From contig MGMG01000061.1 in NCBI GenBank assembly GCA_001796355.1, forward strand, positions 1-43,669: 43,669 nucleotides of DNA. The letters run 5' to 3'. The stretch is from Chloroflexi bacterium GWB2_54_36 (GTDB lineage Bacteria; Chloroflexota; Anaerolineae; Anaerolineales; Anaerolineaceae). The first letter of the stretch is position 1; each line of letters opens with the position of its first letter. Shown one piece after another: positions 33,045 through 41,567 of the stretch. Position numbers and translations under genes: made by a program. The notes under the pieces were generated by a model, which was given only the letters and a program-made list of their open reading frames with translations, had not been told where the DNA came from and ran no database searches.

Positions 33045-33827
33045 ATGCAAACTGATCGACTCCACCCAATCCTGACCAACTTACCTGTTCCGGTAATCCG
33101 GGCGTTCGATAAGATTGGCTCCACCAACGACGAAGCGTTGGCCTGGGCTGAAGCCGGCGCGCCAGACGGTTCTCTGGTGGTGGCGGACCAGCAGACCAAA
33201 GGCCGTGGGCGGTTGGGACGCGCCTGGGTGACCAATCCGGGCGCAGCGCTGGCCTTTTCTCTAATCTTGCGCCCAACGGTCGCGGAACAAGAAAATCTGG
33301 GATTGTTCTCGCCATTGGCAGGGCTGGCGGTCTGTCTGGCGCTGCAAGGCCTGGGCTTGGCGGCTGAGATCAAGTGGCCCAATGATGTGCTGCTGGCGCG
33401 CCGCAAAACCTGCGGCATCCTGGCGGAATCCTCCTGGCAGGCCGGGCAGGTGCACGGGGTGGTGGTCGGTATTGGCATTAATATTGCACCCGCATCTGTA
33501 CCGCCTTCCGATCAGGTTCAATTCCCGGCGACCTGCGTGGAAGGGCAGCTTGGCAGGCAGCTTGACCGCTGGGTGCTGCTGCACGCGGTGTTGGAATCCT
33601 TTTTCGAATGGCGCAGCCGGCTGGGATCGGCTGAATTTTTCCGGGCATGGGAACAACGTCTGGCGTTCAAAGGCGAGCAGGTGACCCTGAAGAATTCTGG
33701 CGGGCAGTCTTTCAATGGATTATTACTGGGTGTGAATGATCAGGGTAACTTAAGGCTTCGCATGGACGATGGGATGGAAAAAATGGTATCGGTTGGGGAC
33801 GTGCATTTAAGGCCGGTTCGTGGTTAA
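33045..33827 (+). CDS. birA: Biotin--[acetyl-CoA carboxylase] ligase
   Basis: BirA attaches biotin to the biotin carboxyl carrier protein through biotinyl-AMP. The 260 residues contain FDKIGSTNDEALAWA, the nucleotide/biotin loop KGRGRLGRAW, the EIKWPNDVLL block and the GVVVGIGINI block. The C-terminal SH3-like part ends at VSVGDVHLRPVRG. There is no N-terminal helix-turn-helix, so this is a monofunctional enzyme that does not repress a biotin operon. The 66-residue membrane protein follows 21 bp downstream, likely in the same transcript. Confidence 0.95.
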   Translation: MQTDRLHPILTNLPVPVIRAFDKIGSTNDEALAWAEAGAPDGSLVVADQQTKGRGRLGRAWVTNPGAALAFSLILRPTVAEQENLGLFSPLAGLAVCLALQGLGLAAEIKWPNDVLLARRKTCGILAESSWQAGQVHGVVVGIGINIAPASVPPSDQVQFPATCVEGQLGRQLDRWVLLHAVLESFFEWRSRLGSAEFFRAWEQRLAFKGEQVTLKNSGGQSFNGLLLGVNDQGNLRLRMDDGMEKMVSVGDVHLRPVRG

Positions 33828-33848
33828 ATAAGGGTTGGGAGGGTTTGG

Positions 33849-34049
33849 ATGCTAGACGATCTGCGAAATTCCGCTACACAGTCTTTCATTGATGATATGC
33901 CGGTTGAGGAGTCCGCGGGCGGCTTATCGGACGGCCACTTTCTTGGCATGACCGCACCACAGCGGTTTCTGGTATCTGTGTTGCTGCTGGTGATGACCTG
34001 CGCAATGGGAACCTTACTGCTCATCGCTTTTAACAAAGTAGGTATTTAA
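33849..34049 (+). CDS. Small single-helix membrane protein, function unknown
   Basis: A 66-residue protein with a soluble N-terminal half (LRNSATQSFIDDMPVEES) and one C-terminal transmembrane helix (FLVSVLLLVMTCAMGTLLLI). GGGAGGG lies 5 bases before the ATG, a strong signal that it is translated. It lies 21 bp after birA and ends before a clear terminator. Its length and position support a real gene. Confidence 0.7.
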   Translation: MLDDLRNSATQSFIDDMPVEESAGGLSDGHFLGMTAPQRFLVSVLLLVMTCAMGTLLLIAFNKVGI

Positions 34050-34064
34050 CCCTGTTTAAAAATT

Positions 34065-34098
34065 ACAGGCGCAGGCTGATACCGGCTGCGCCTGTTTT
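34065..34098. terminator. Bidirectional terminator between the birA unit and gyrA
   Basis: Arms ACAGGCGCAG and CTGCGCCTGT, with an extra G-C pair, around an 11-base loop. TTTT follows on the plus strand and ATTTTT on the minus strand. Confidence 0.9.
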
Positions 34099-34114
34099 GT
34101 ATTAAAACCGAGAA

Positions 34115-36577
34115 CTATTCTTCGCCAACTTCTTTCAAGTCGGATTCTGCAATGCGCGCAACAGTAACCACCGTGTCACCGGAACCAAGGTCCATAACCC
34201 GCACGCCGCGGGTCGCCCGTCCGGTCTGGCTAATATCTTTAACCTTCATGCGGATGATTAAGCCGCTGGCAGAGATGAGCGTGACTTCATCATTTTCTTC
34301 CACCACCCGGGCCGTGGCAATTTTACCAATCTTGTCCAGATTGCGCTGATCGATGGTCAAAATACCGTTCGTGGCGCGGCCTTTTACCGGGTAATCTTTA
34401 AGCGGCGTGCGCTTGCCATAACCCCACTCGGTCACAACCAATAACTCGGCGTCCGCTTTGACCACCTCCATAGAGGCGACCCGGTCATCTTTAGCCAGGT
34501 GAATGCCGTTGATGCCCGAAGCGGGGCGTCCCATGGGACGGATCGTTTGCTCGGTAAAACGCAGCGCCTGGCCATTGGCAGTCACCAGAATCAGGTCGTC
34601 TTTACCGCCGGTCAAGCCCACCCAACCCAGTTCGTCGCCTGTTTCCAGGCCAATGGCGATCAGGCCGGATGGCCGGACGCTGGAAAATTCTTCCAGGGAG
34701 ACACGTTTGACCTTGCCTCTTACGGTAGCCATGGTGCAGTAAGCACCGACCTTAAATTCAGGCACAGCCACTGCAGCCGTGATCGATTCGTCAGATCCGA
34801 GCGCAAGCACGTTTTGAATGGAAATCCCGCGATCGGTACGTCCGGCGTCTGGCAGTTGGTACACCTTCTCGGAATAAACTTTACCCTTGTTGGTGAAGAA
34901 CAACAGAGTTTGCAGCGTGCGCGCCGGAATCACCATCAGGATTTCATCTTCATTCTTGAGGTTCTGGCCGGTGACACCGCGGCCGCCGCGTAACTGGGTA
35001 CGGAAGGATCTGGCTGCCACGCGCTTGATATAGCCCTTCGTGGTAATGTTGATGAGCACATGCTCGTCTGCCACCAGGTCTTCTTCGCTGAAGCCTTCTT
35101 TGCCATCATGGGCAATCTTGGTGCGGCGTTCGTCGCCGTATTTCTCGCCAATCTCGTTCAGGTCGGCTTTGACGACATCCAAAATCTTGTGGGGGGATGC
35201 CAGCAGGTCTTCCAGGTAGGCAATCCGTTCCAGCAGCGCCTTGTGTTCCTCTTCGATTTTCTGGCGCTCCAGGGCTGCCAGGCGGCGTAGCTGCATATCC
35301 AGGATGGCCTGGGCCTGAATCTCGGTCAGGTTGAAGTTGGCCATCAAGCGCTCGCGGGCAGTTTCCACATCCGGCGACTGGCGAATGGTCTGGATGACTG
35401 CATCCAGGTTGGCCAGGGCAATCAGCAGACCGTCCAGAATGTGCGCACGGGCGCGGGCTTTGTCCAGCTCAAATTGCGAGCGGCGGGTGATGACAAGCTG
35501 GCGGTGCTCGATATAATGCTGCAGCGCGCGTTTAAGCGAGAGCAGCCGCGGTTCGTTACCCACCAGGGCCAGAATATGCGCGCCAAAGGTGGTTTGCAGC
35601 GGCGTGTATTTGTACAACTGGTTGAGCACCTTTTTGGCCTGTGCGCCGCGTTTGAGCTCCAGCACGATACTCATGCCGCGCCGGTCCGATTCATCGCGCA
35701 AGTCGGAGATCGAATCTAACCGCCCTTCACGCGCCAGATCCGCAATGCGCTCGATCAAGGTGGTTTTATTGATCTGGTACGGGATTTCGGTGATGAGGAT
35801 GTTGTAGCGCCCGTTTTTGGCTTCTTCAACGTGCGCCTGTCCGCGGACGATCAGGCGTCCGCGCCCGGTGCTGTACATTTGTTTGATCGTGTCGGCGCCA
35901 ACGATGATGCCGCCGGTTGGGAAGTCGGGTCCGGGCAGGAAGGCCATCAAATCGTCCACGCTGACGTCATCCACCTGGTCATAATGTTCGATCAGATAAT
36001 TAATGGCATTGCATAGCTCACGCAGGTTATGCGGCGGAATGTTGGTTGCCATGCCGACCGCGATGCCAACCGAGCCGTTGAGCAGCAGGTTGGGCAAGCG
36101 AGCTGCCAATACGGTTGGCTCTCTCAGCGAGCCGTCAAAATTATCACTAAAATCGACGGTGTTTTTGTCGATATCGGCCAGCAGTTCTTCAGCCATCGGG
36201 CCAAGGCGGGCCTCGGTGTAGCGCATGGCAGCCGGGGCATCGCCATCGACCGAGCCGAAGTTGCCCTGTCCGTCGATCAACGGGTAGCGCATGGAAAAAT
36301 CCTGCACCATGCGCGCCATGGCGTCGTAAACTGCCATGTCGCCGTGCGGATGGTACTTGCCAAGCACTTCTCCAACGATGCGCGCCGACTTTTTGTAAGC
36401 GGTGTTGGAGCGCATGCCCAGCTCGGACATGGCAAACAGGATGCGGCGGTGAACCGGTTTGAGCCCGTCGCGGGCATCCGGCAGGGCGCGCGCCACAATC
36501 ACGCTCATGGCGTAATCGAGGAACGCCTCGCGCATCTGGCCGTCGATATCTACATTTTGGACCGTACCGATATCCAT
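34115..36577 (-). CDS. gyrA: DNA gyrase subunit A
   Basis: GyrA, with GyrB, introduces negative supercoils using ATP. The 820-residue product has the winged-helix breakage domain with the active-site Tyr120 in [10 protein letters not shown], the tower/coiled-coil region and a C-terminal beta-pinwheel. QLRGGRG is a slightly altered GyrA box, which separates it from ParC. It ends in an acidic tail (DLKEVGEE). The residue matching E. coli Ser83 is Met81 ([11 protein letters not shown]), while the Asp87 equivalent is kept. GyrB is not in the window. AGGAAAA precedes the ATG. The gene is a single transcription unit. Confidence 0.97.
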   Translation of the reverse strand: MDIGTVQNVDIDGQMREAFLDYAMSVIVARALPDARDGLKPVHRRILFAMSELGMRSNTAYKKSARIVGEVLGKYHPHGDMAVYDAMARMVQDFSMRYPLIDGQGNFGSVDGDAPAAMRYTEARLGPMAEELLADIDKNTVDFSDNFDGSLREPTVLAARLPNLLLNGSVGIAVGMATNIPPHNLRELCNAINYLIEHYDQVDDVSVDDLMAFLPGPDFPTGGIIVGADTIKQMYSTGRGRLIVRGQAHVEEAKNGRYNILITEIPYQINKTTLIERIADLAREGRLDSISDLRDESDRRGMSIVLELKRGAQAKKVLNQLYKYTPLQTTFGAHILALVGNEPRLLSLKRALQHYIEHRQLVITRRSQFELDKARARAHILDGLLIALANLDAVIQTIRQSPDVETARERLMANFNLTEIQAQAILDMQLRRLAALERQKIEEEHKALLERIAYLEDLLASPHKILDVVKADLNEIGEKYGDERRTKIAHDGKEGFSEEDLVADEHVLINITTKGYIKRVAARSFRTQLRGGRGVTGQNLKNEDEILMVIPARTLQTLLFFTNKGKVYSEKVYQLPDAGRTDRGISIQNVLALGSDESITAAVAVPEFKVGAYCTMATVRGKVKRVSLEEFSSVRPSGLIAIGLETGDELGWVGLTGGKDDLILVTANGQALRFTEQTIRPMGRPASGINGIHLAKDDRVASMEVVKADAELLVVTEWGYGKRTPLKDYPVKGRATNGILTIDQRNLDKIGKIATARVVEENDEVTLISASGLIIRMKVKDISQTGRATRGVRVMDLGSGDTVVTVARIAESDLKEVGEE

Positions 36578-36614
36578 GAAGTTTTCCTTCGCATAAATGG
36601 TTGGTAACCTTATA

Positions 36615-36620
36615 ATTATA
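36615..36620 (-). promoter_or_regulatory. -10 element of gyrA
   Basis: TATAAT on the minus strand, 37 bases upstream of the gyrA ATG. The -35 region is weak. Confidence 0.55.
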
Positions 36621-36708
36621 CCAAACCAGAGCTCGCTTTCCTAATTTTCAGCGCTCAGGCCTGGGCAAGCCATCACAAAATTAATTATCAGGCTGAACCA
36701 CCTTTATG

Positions 36709-36837
36709 TGTCATTCTGAGCGTTCCGTTGGTCTTTTCGGAACGCGAAGAATCTTGATGCCTGGCCGCGAGATCCTTCATGCCCCTGCTGTTGCTCAAAA
36801 ATAAACGATCATCTTCCACGGGGCATTCAGGATGACA
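36709..36837. repeat. TGTCATTCTGAGC..TTCAGGATGACA intergenic repeat
   Basis: Imperfect terminal inverted repeats TGTCATTCTGAG and TTCAGGATGACA frame GTTCCG/CGGAAC, GCGAAGAATCTT and GAGATCCTTC. This design is a widespread non-coding repeat in environmental bacteria. It fills much of the 559-bp gap between gyrA and the next gene. Confidence 0.8.
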
Positions 36838-36944
36838 AGGATTTGGAATTATGGGCGATCCGGTTTAATCGCTGCAGGCCAAATAACCACCGCTTTGCGA
36901 ATTGTTTCTTTTGTCCTGTCATTTTATGCTGGCGTTTAAGCCAG

Positions 36945-36973
36945 TTGACAGGCTGGTTTTTTATTACTATGAT
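36945..36973 (+). promoter_or_regulatory. Near-consensus housekeeping promoter
   Basis: TTGACA (36945-36950), a 17-bp spacer and TATGAT (36968-36973). The transcript start near 36980 leaves a 157-base untranslated leader before the gene at 37137. Just upstream, CTGGC-GTTTAA-GCCAG (36929-36944) forms a hairpin. Confidence 0.75.
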
Positions 36974-37136
36974 GAATTTGTGTATTGAATCGCTCAACAA
37001 ATAACCTTATAAATTCTTCAAAATTATCCATTTCCTGCGTGTAAATTTAATTGTTCATAATGCTTCTAACATGTACTTAAGGGAGCTAATTTTAGGCCTT
37101 TGGGCATAAAAAGCTACAAATTTTGGGAGGGAATCC

Positions 37137-38030
37137 ATGAAAAGAAAAATCGTGTTATTCATGATTGCTGCAATCCTGACTGTTGGGTTAATCCTTTTTT
37201 CACAGCAAGGGATGTTTGGCCAGGCTCAACCTGACAAGTTGATTAAACCCCTGACCACTGCCGGATATGAAAATTTAACCCTGGACCCTACCACCCATAG
37301 TCCCGTTCCAGCCAATGCTACAGTGCAACCGCCGCCTGTGGACGAAGCGCAACAACTGGGGGTAAGTTCATTACTGAATGACTTGAAACAAAAAGCATTG
37401 GCCCTGAACCCAATGAACCAACCTGGCTGGTATCTTTTCAAATCAGAAGTAATAAGTGATATCGATGCGCCTAATGTTGGCGTCCTGGCAAACGGGGCGG
37501 AAATCCCCACGCACTATACCCAGGAAACGTGGATGAATTTCGATGCACAGGGAAGGTTGATGCAACAGGTGACGTTGATGAAAACCATGGAGGGTCAGGT
37601 TTTCCAGGCAGGCGTTACCAAAAATGGAAAAACATGGAATTCAACCACCGGTGAAATTCATTCAAGCATTGAAGTGAATTTCAGCGATATGCTGGTTGGT
37701 TCACACGACCAGGTTATGGACATATCACAGGTTTCTCCTGTTGTTACCAGCCATGAAATAGTGGACGGTCAAGAAATCATCATTTTTTCCATGGACGAAA
37801 CCTACCAACAGCCGTTGAAAATGGATGTTTTGGATGAAAAAATTACCCAAAGTACGGCGCGTTACTTTTTCAACAGCAATAACGGATTGAGAGTTAAAAC
37901 TGAAACAATTTCGACTCTGGTTGGCGGCGGCCAGCGCACTGTATTAACCACTGCGTACATTTACAGCGGGTATCTACCAGAACCTTCCGATGAGGTCTTA
38001 GCTTATTTGGATAAAATGGTCGAAAAATGA
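37137..38030 (+). CDS. Exported or membrane-anchored protein of unknown function
   Basis: A 297-residue protein with an N-terminal signal or anchor (MKRKIVLFMIAAILTVGLIL). The rest is beta-rich without cysteine pairs or known motifs: QETWMNFDAQGRLMQQVTLM, YFFNSNNGLRVKTETISTL and VLTTAYIYSGYLPEPSDEV resemble the LolA/MucB-type half-barrel only in pattern. It is not a lipoprotein. GGGAGGG lies 5 bases before the ATG. A strong promoter and a 157-base leader suggest substantial, possibly regulated, expression. It precedes pstS but is separated by its own 82-bp gap and the pstS promoter. Confidence 0.7.
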   Translation: MKRKIVLFMIAAILTVGLILFSQQGMFGQAQPDKLIKPLTTAGYENLTLDPTTHSPVPANATVQPPPVDEAQQLGVSSLLNDLKQKALALNPMNQPGWYLFKSEVISDIDAPNVGVLANGAEIPTHYTQETWMNFDAQGRLMQQVTLMKTMEGQVFQAGVTKNGKTWNSTTGEIHSSIEVNFSDMLVGSHDQVMDISQVSPVVTSHEIVDGQEIIIFSMDETYQQPLKMDVLDEKITQSTARYFFNSNNGLRVKTETISTLVGGGQRTVLTTAYIYSGYLPEPSDEVLAYLDKMVEK

Positions 38031-38098
38031 AGCGGAAAGCTATTTTTCAGTAATTGCGCCAAGAAATTCCTTTCGGCTATGGTGCTAATTTTTCCGGT

Positions 38099-38104
38099 TA
38101 TAAT
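38099..38104 (+). promoter_or_regulatory. -10 element of pstS, nearly leaderless
   Basis: TATAAT ends 8 bases before the ATG at 38113, leaving at most one or two untranslated bases. No ribosome binding site and no convincing Pho box are visible. Confidence 0.55.
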
Positions 38105-38112
38105 TTGGCAGT

Positions 38113-39009
38113 ATGAAATTTGCTGCCCGAACCGTCGTAGTCATAACTTTGCTGACCATCCTGGCAGCCTGCGGTTCCGCCTCTGGCGGTTCGAACTCCC
38201 CATCCGCTTCGACCTACATCCAGAATAAAGGCTCCGACACCATCGTCAACCTGGCGCTAGCCTGGGCGGAAGCCTACCAGACTGTCAAACCCGATGTGCG
38301 TATTTCGGTCACCGGCGGCGGGTCCGGCACCGGATTGACCGCCCTGATCAGCGGCACGGTGGACATTGCCAACGCCTCGCGCAAAATCAAAGCTGAAGAA
38401 ATCCAGGCAGCCGAGGCCAATGGAATCGAACCGGTCGAGCATGTCATTGCCCGCGACGCCATTGCGGTGATCGTCAACCCGGAGAACCCGATCGGGGAAC
38501 TTTCATTGGAGCAAATCGCGCGCATTTATCGCGGCGAGGTCAATAACTGGTCGGAGTTGGGCGGCGAGGACCGTCCCATCGTGCGCCTGTCGCGCGAAAC
38601 CAATTCCGGGACCCACGTTTACTTCCTGGAAGAGGTGGTGCGACTGGGGGATAAGGAAAATAAGGAAATTTTTTCCGCAGATACGCTGCTGCTGCCATCT
38701 TCCGAGGGTATTATTGCCGAGGTCAGCGACAACCCCAACGCCATCGGTTATGACGGCCTAGGCTATGTGACGCCCGAAGTCAAGATGCTGGCGGTGGCGC
38801 GCACGGCCGATCAACCGTATGTGCTGCCGTCGGTTGAGTCGGTCAACAATGGTCAATACCCGATCTCGCGCGATCTGTATATGTATACGCAAACCGGTGC
38901 GCCGCAATCCGTTCTGGATTATTTGAGCTGGATTCTCTCGCCGAACGCCCAGCAGATCGTTACGGACCTGGGTTTTGTGCCTGTTTTGAACACCACGGCC
39001 GGAAAGTGA
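38113..39009 (+). CDS. pstS: Phosphate-binding lipoprotein PstS
   Basis: PstS captures inorganic phosphate outside the membrane for the PstCAB transporter. The 298 residues begin with the signal VVVITLLTILAAC (lipobox cysteine 20) and then show the PBP-II pattern NKGSDTIVNLALAWAE, SVTGGGSGTGLTALISG (phosphate loop), DIANASRKIK, RLSRETNSGTHVYFLE and GYDGLGYV. It heads the operon pstSCAB with gaps of 12 to 13 bp. The specificity for phosphate is supported by the operon. Confidence 0.95.
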   Translation: MKFAARTVVVITLLTILAACGSASGGSNSPSASTYIQNKGSDTIVNLALAWAEAYQTVKPDVRISVTGGGSGTGLTALISGTVDIANASRKIKAEEIQAAEANGIEPVEHVIARDAIAVIVNPENPIGELSLEQIARIYRGEVNNWSELGGEDRPIVRLSRETNSGTHVYFLEEVVRLGDKENKEIFSADTLLLPSSEGIIAEVSDNPNAIGYDGLGYVTPEVKMLAVARTADQPYVLPSVESVNNGQYPISRDLYMYTQTGAPQSVLDYLSWILSPNAQQIVTDLGFVPVLNTTAGK

Positions 39010-39021
39010 GCGCAAACAGGC

Positions 39022-39912
39022 ATGGAAACGGCTAAAGGCGAACGCTGGATCACCTGGATCATCAAGATTTCCGGCTATTCCAGCATCTTATTTGTCAGCC
39101 TGATCCTATTCTTCCTGGCGCGCGAGGGTTTCCCGGCGCTGGGTGAAGTACCGCTCAAAGACCTGTTTGGCGCGCGTTGGTACCCGATCGAGGGGTATTT
39201 TGGCATTTGGCCGTTGATTTTTGGATCGGTGCTGGTAACGGTAGGCGCTCTGCTGATCGGTATTCCGTTTGGAATCGGAACGGCGGTGTACCTCTCCGAG
39301 CTGGCGCCGGCCTGGATCAAGAATATTCTCAAGCCGATCATCGAAATTTTAGCCGGGCTGCCTTCGGTGGTGCTTGGATTTTTAGGTATCCAACTGGCAG
39401 CGCCATTCTTCCGCCAATTTCTCAACCTGCCAACTGGCTTGACCGCTTTTACCGGCGCGGTGCTGCTGGGTTTCATCGCCATCCCGACCATCGTCTCGAT
39501 CTCTGAAGACGCGTTGAATACCGTACCGAGCACTTACCGGCACGGCGCGCTGGCTCTTGGCGCCAATCACTGGCAGACCATCTGGGGGGTGACCGTTCCG
39601 GCGGCCCGTTCCGGTCTTTTGACCGCGGTGATGCTGGGGGTTGGGCGTTCCATTGGTGAAACCATGGCGGTGATGATGGTCACCGGCAATGCGCCCGTGC
39701 TGCCGCGCAGCTTGAATGCGCTTTTCCTGCCGGCCCGAACCATGACCGCCACTATTGCCTCCGAGATGGGCGAGGTGGCGACTGGATCGATGCATTACCA
39801 TGTATTGTTCTTTATTGGGATCGTGTTGTTTGGCATATCGCTGGCGGTCAACCTGACCGCTTCATCCCTAGCATTGCGCAGCCGGAAACGGGCCGAGCGT
39901 TTGCTCTCCTGA
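39022..39912 (+). CDS. pstC: Phosphate transporter permease PstC
   Basis: A 296-residue inner-membrane subunit of the phosphate ABC transporter. Six transmembrane helices can be followed from ISGYSSILFVSLILFFLA to FFIGIVLFGISLAVNLTA. The ABC-permease EAA loop is ALALGANHWQTIWGVTVPAARSG. Typical PstC segments ILAGLPSVVLGFLGI and GRSIGETMAVMMVTGNAP are present. It lies 12 bp after pstS. No ribosome binding site is obvious, which suggests coupling or leaderless-style initiation. Confidence 0.95.
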   Translation: METAKGERWITWIIKISGYSSILFVSLILFFLAREGFPALGEVPLKDLFGARWYPIEGYFGIWPLIFGSVLVTVGALLIGIPFGIGTAVYLSELAPAWIKNILKPIIEILAGLPSVVLGFLGIQLAAPFFRQFLNLPTGLTAFTGAVLLGFIAIPTIVSISEDALNTVPSTYRHGALALGANHWQTIWGVTVPAARSGLLTAVMLGVGRSIGETMAVMMVTGNAPVLPRSLNALFLPARTMTATIASEMGEVATGSMHYHVLFFIGIVLFGISLAVNLTASSLALRSRKRAERLLS

Positions 39913-39925
39913 TTGGATAAGTGTG

Positions 39926-40792
39926 ATGGAAAACTCTGAAGCCGCTCGCATTTCCCGCCGCAATGCCTTATTGGGTGTCAATCTGCTGCGCCTGATAACA
40001 TTGCTCACTGCGCTGCCGGTCATTGGCGTGATTGTTTACATCATTGTGCGCGGCGCGCCCGCGCTGAGTTGGGAATTCATCAGCGCCATGCCGCGCGAAG
40101 GGATGCGCGCCGGTGGTATTCTCCCGGCGATTATGGGCACGTTCTACCTGACGCTGGGTACCGCCGTGTTTTCGGTGCCGCTGGGGGTGGCGGCCGGCAT
40201 TTACATCGCCGAATACGCACCGGACAACCGCGCCACCCGGCTGGTGCGCATTGCCATCATCAACCTGGCGGGCATCCCATCCGTGGTTTATGGTCTTTTC
40301 GGGTTGGGATTGTTCGTGCTCTTCTTGAAATTTGGCACCAGCATCCTGGCGGCATCGTTGACTTTATCCATCATGACGCTGCCGGTGATCATCAGCACAA
40401 CCGAGGAGGCGCTGCGGCAGGTGCCCAACGCCTTCCGGGTGGTATCCACCTCACTGGGAGCAACCCGCTGGCAGACGATCCAGCGCATCACCCTGCCGCA
40501 GGCCATGCCCGGGGTCATCACGGGCGTCATATTGGGGCTGGAACGGGCTGCCGGTGAGACCGCGCCGATCATGTTTACCGGGGCAGCGTTCTTCCTGCCG
40601 CTGCTGCCGCAATCTCCGCTCGACGCCACTATGGCGCTGCCGTATCACATTTTCGTCATCTCGACCTCTGTGCCGGGCATGCCGGTGGAAATTCAATACG
40701 GCACAGTTCTAGTGCTGCTGTTCTTTGTGCTGGGGATGAATGTGATCGCCACCTTGATTCGCAACCGGGCGCGCGCCCGGCGGCAATGGTGA
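39926..40792 (+). CDS. pstA: Phosphate transporter permease PstA
   Basis: The partner permease of PstC, 288 residues from the ATG at 39926 (a GTG one codon upstream is also in frame). Typical segments are IMGTFYLTLGTAVFSVPLGV, INLAGIPSVVYGLFGLGLFV and the EAA loop VSTSLGATRWQTIQRITLPQAM, followed by GLERAAGETAPIMFTG. Six helices are expected. It lies 13 bp after pstC and 7 bp before pstB. Confidence 0.95.
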   Translation: MENSEAARISRRNALLGVNLLRLITLLTALPVIGVIVYIIVRGAPALSWEFISAMPREGMRAGGILPAIMGTFYLTLGTAVFSVPLGVAAGIYIAEYAPDNRATRLVRIAIINLAGIPSVVYGLFGLGLFVLFLKFGTSILAASLTLSIMTLPVIISTTEEALRQVPNAFRVVSTSLGATRWQTIQRITLPQAMPGVITGVILGLERAAGETAPIMFTGAAFFLPLLPQSPLDATMALPYHIFVISTSVPGMPVEIQYGTVLVLLFFVLGMNVIATLIRNRARARRQW

Positions 40793-40799
40793 GGCCGGA

Positions 40800-41558
40800 A
40801 TGAGCGTAAAAATTTCGGTACAGAATTTAACGCTGATGTATTCGGACGGCGTGGAAAGCCTGCATGACGTCAGCATCGATATTATTGCCAATGCGGTGAA
40901 TGTGTTGTTTGGCCCGGCCGGCGGTGGAAAATCAACGCTGCTGCGGGCGCTCAACCGGTTGAACGACCTGGCGGACGTGGATACTGCCCAGGGCAAGATT
41001 GTATTTAACGAACAAAATATTCTGGATCCAGCCACCGACGTAATTGAACTGCGCCGCAAAGTGGGAATGGTCTTCTCACGGCCGGCGCCGCTGCCGCTTT
41101 CGGTATATGAAAATGTCATTTACGGCTTGCGGTTGATGGGTGAACGCAGCAAAACGCTGCTCGACGAGCGAGTGGAACAATCGCTGCGTCAGGCGGTGCT
41201 GTGGGATGAGGTATATGACCGCTTGAATGACCCCGGGGCGTCGTTATCGGGTGGGCAGCAGCAGCGATTGTGCATCGCACGCGTGCTGGCTTTGGAACCC
41301 GAGGTCATCATGCTCGATGAGCCCACCTCGGCGCTCGATCCCGTCTCCACCGCTAAGATCGAAGGCATGTTGGCTGAGCTTAAAGAGCGCCTTACGATCA
41401 TCCTGGTGCCGCATAATGTACAACAGGCTGCCCGCACCGCGGATTACGCCGGTTTTTTCCTGCAGGGCCGGCTGGTGGAATATGCGCCGGAAAAAGGGTT
41501 GTTCCTCAAACCGCGTGAGAAGGAAACTCAAGATTACGTCACCGGACGCTTTGGTTAA
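40800..41558 (+). CDS. pstB: Phosphate transporter ATPase PstB, unusual Q-loop
   Basis: The ATP-hydrolysing subunit of the phosphate transporter, 252 residues. Walker A is GPAGGGKST (38-46; the usual Ser-Gly-Cys of PstB is Ala-Gly-Gly), the signature is LSGGQQQR, Walker B is VIMLDEP with catalytic Glu174, and the H-loop His205 is kept in VPHNVQQAA. The Q-loop, normally VFQKPNPFPMS, reads VFSRPAPLPLS, so the conserved glutamine is Ser93. The other features are intact, so the subunit is probably active. No phoU follows, unlike the common pstSCAB-phoU order, and no phoR/phoB is in the window. Confidence 0.93.
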   Translation: MSVKISVQNLTLMYSDGVESLHDVSIDIIANAVNVLFGPAGGGKSTLLRALNRLNDLADVDTAQGKIVFNEQNILDPATDVIELRRKVGMVFSRPAPLPLSVYENVIYGLRLMGERSKTLLDERVEQSLRQAVLWDEVYDRLNDPGASLSGGQQQRLCIARVLALEPEVIMLDEPTSALDPVSTAKIEGMLAELKERLTIILVPHNVQQAARTADYAGFFLQGRLVEYAPEKGLFLKPREKETQDYVTGRFG

Positions 41559-41567
41559 AACGCCGGA

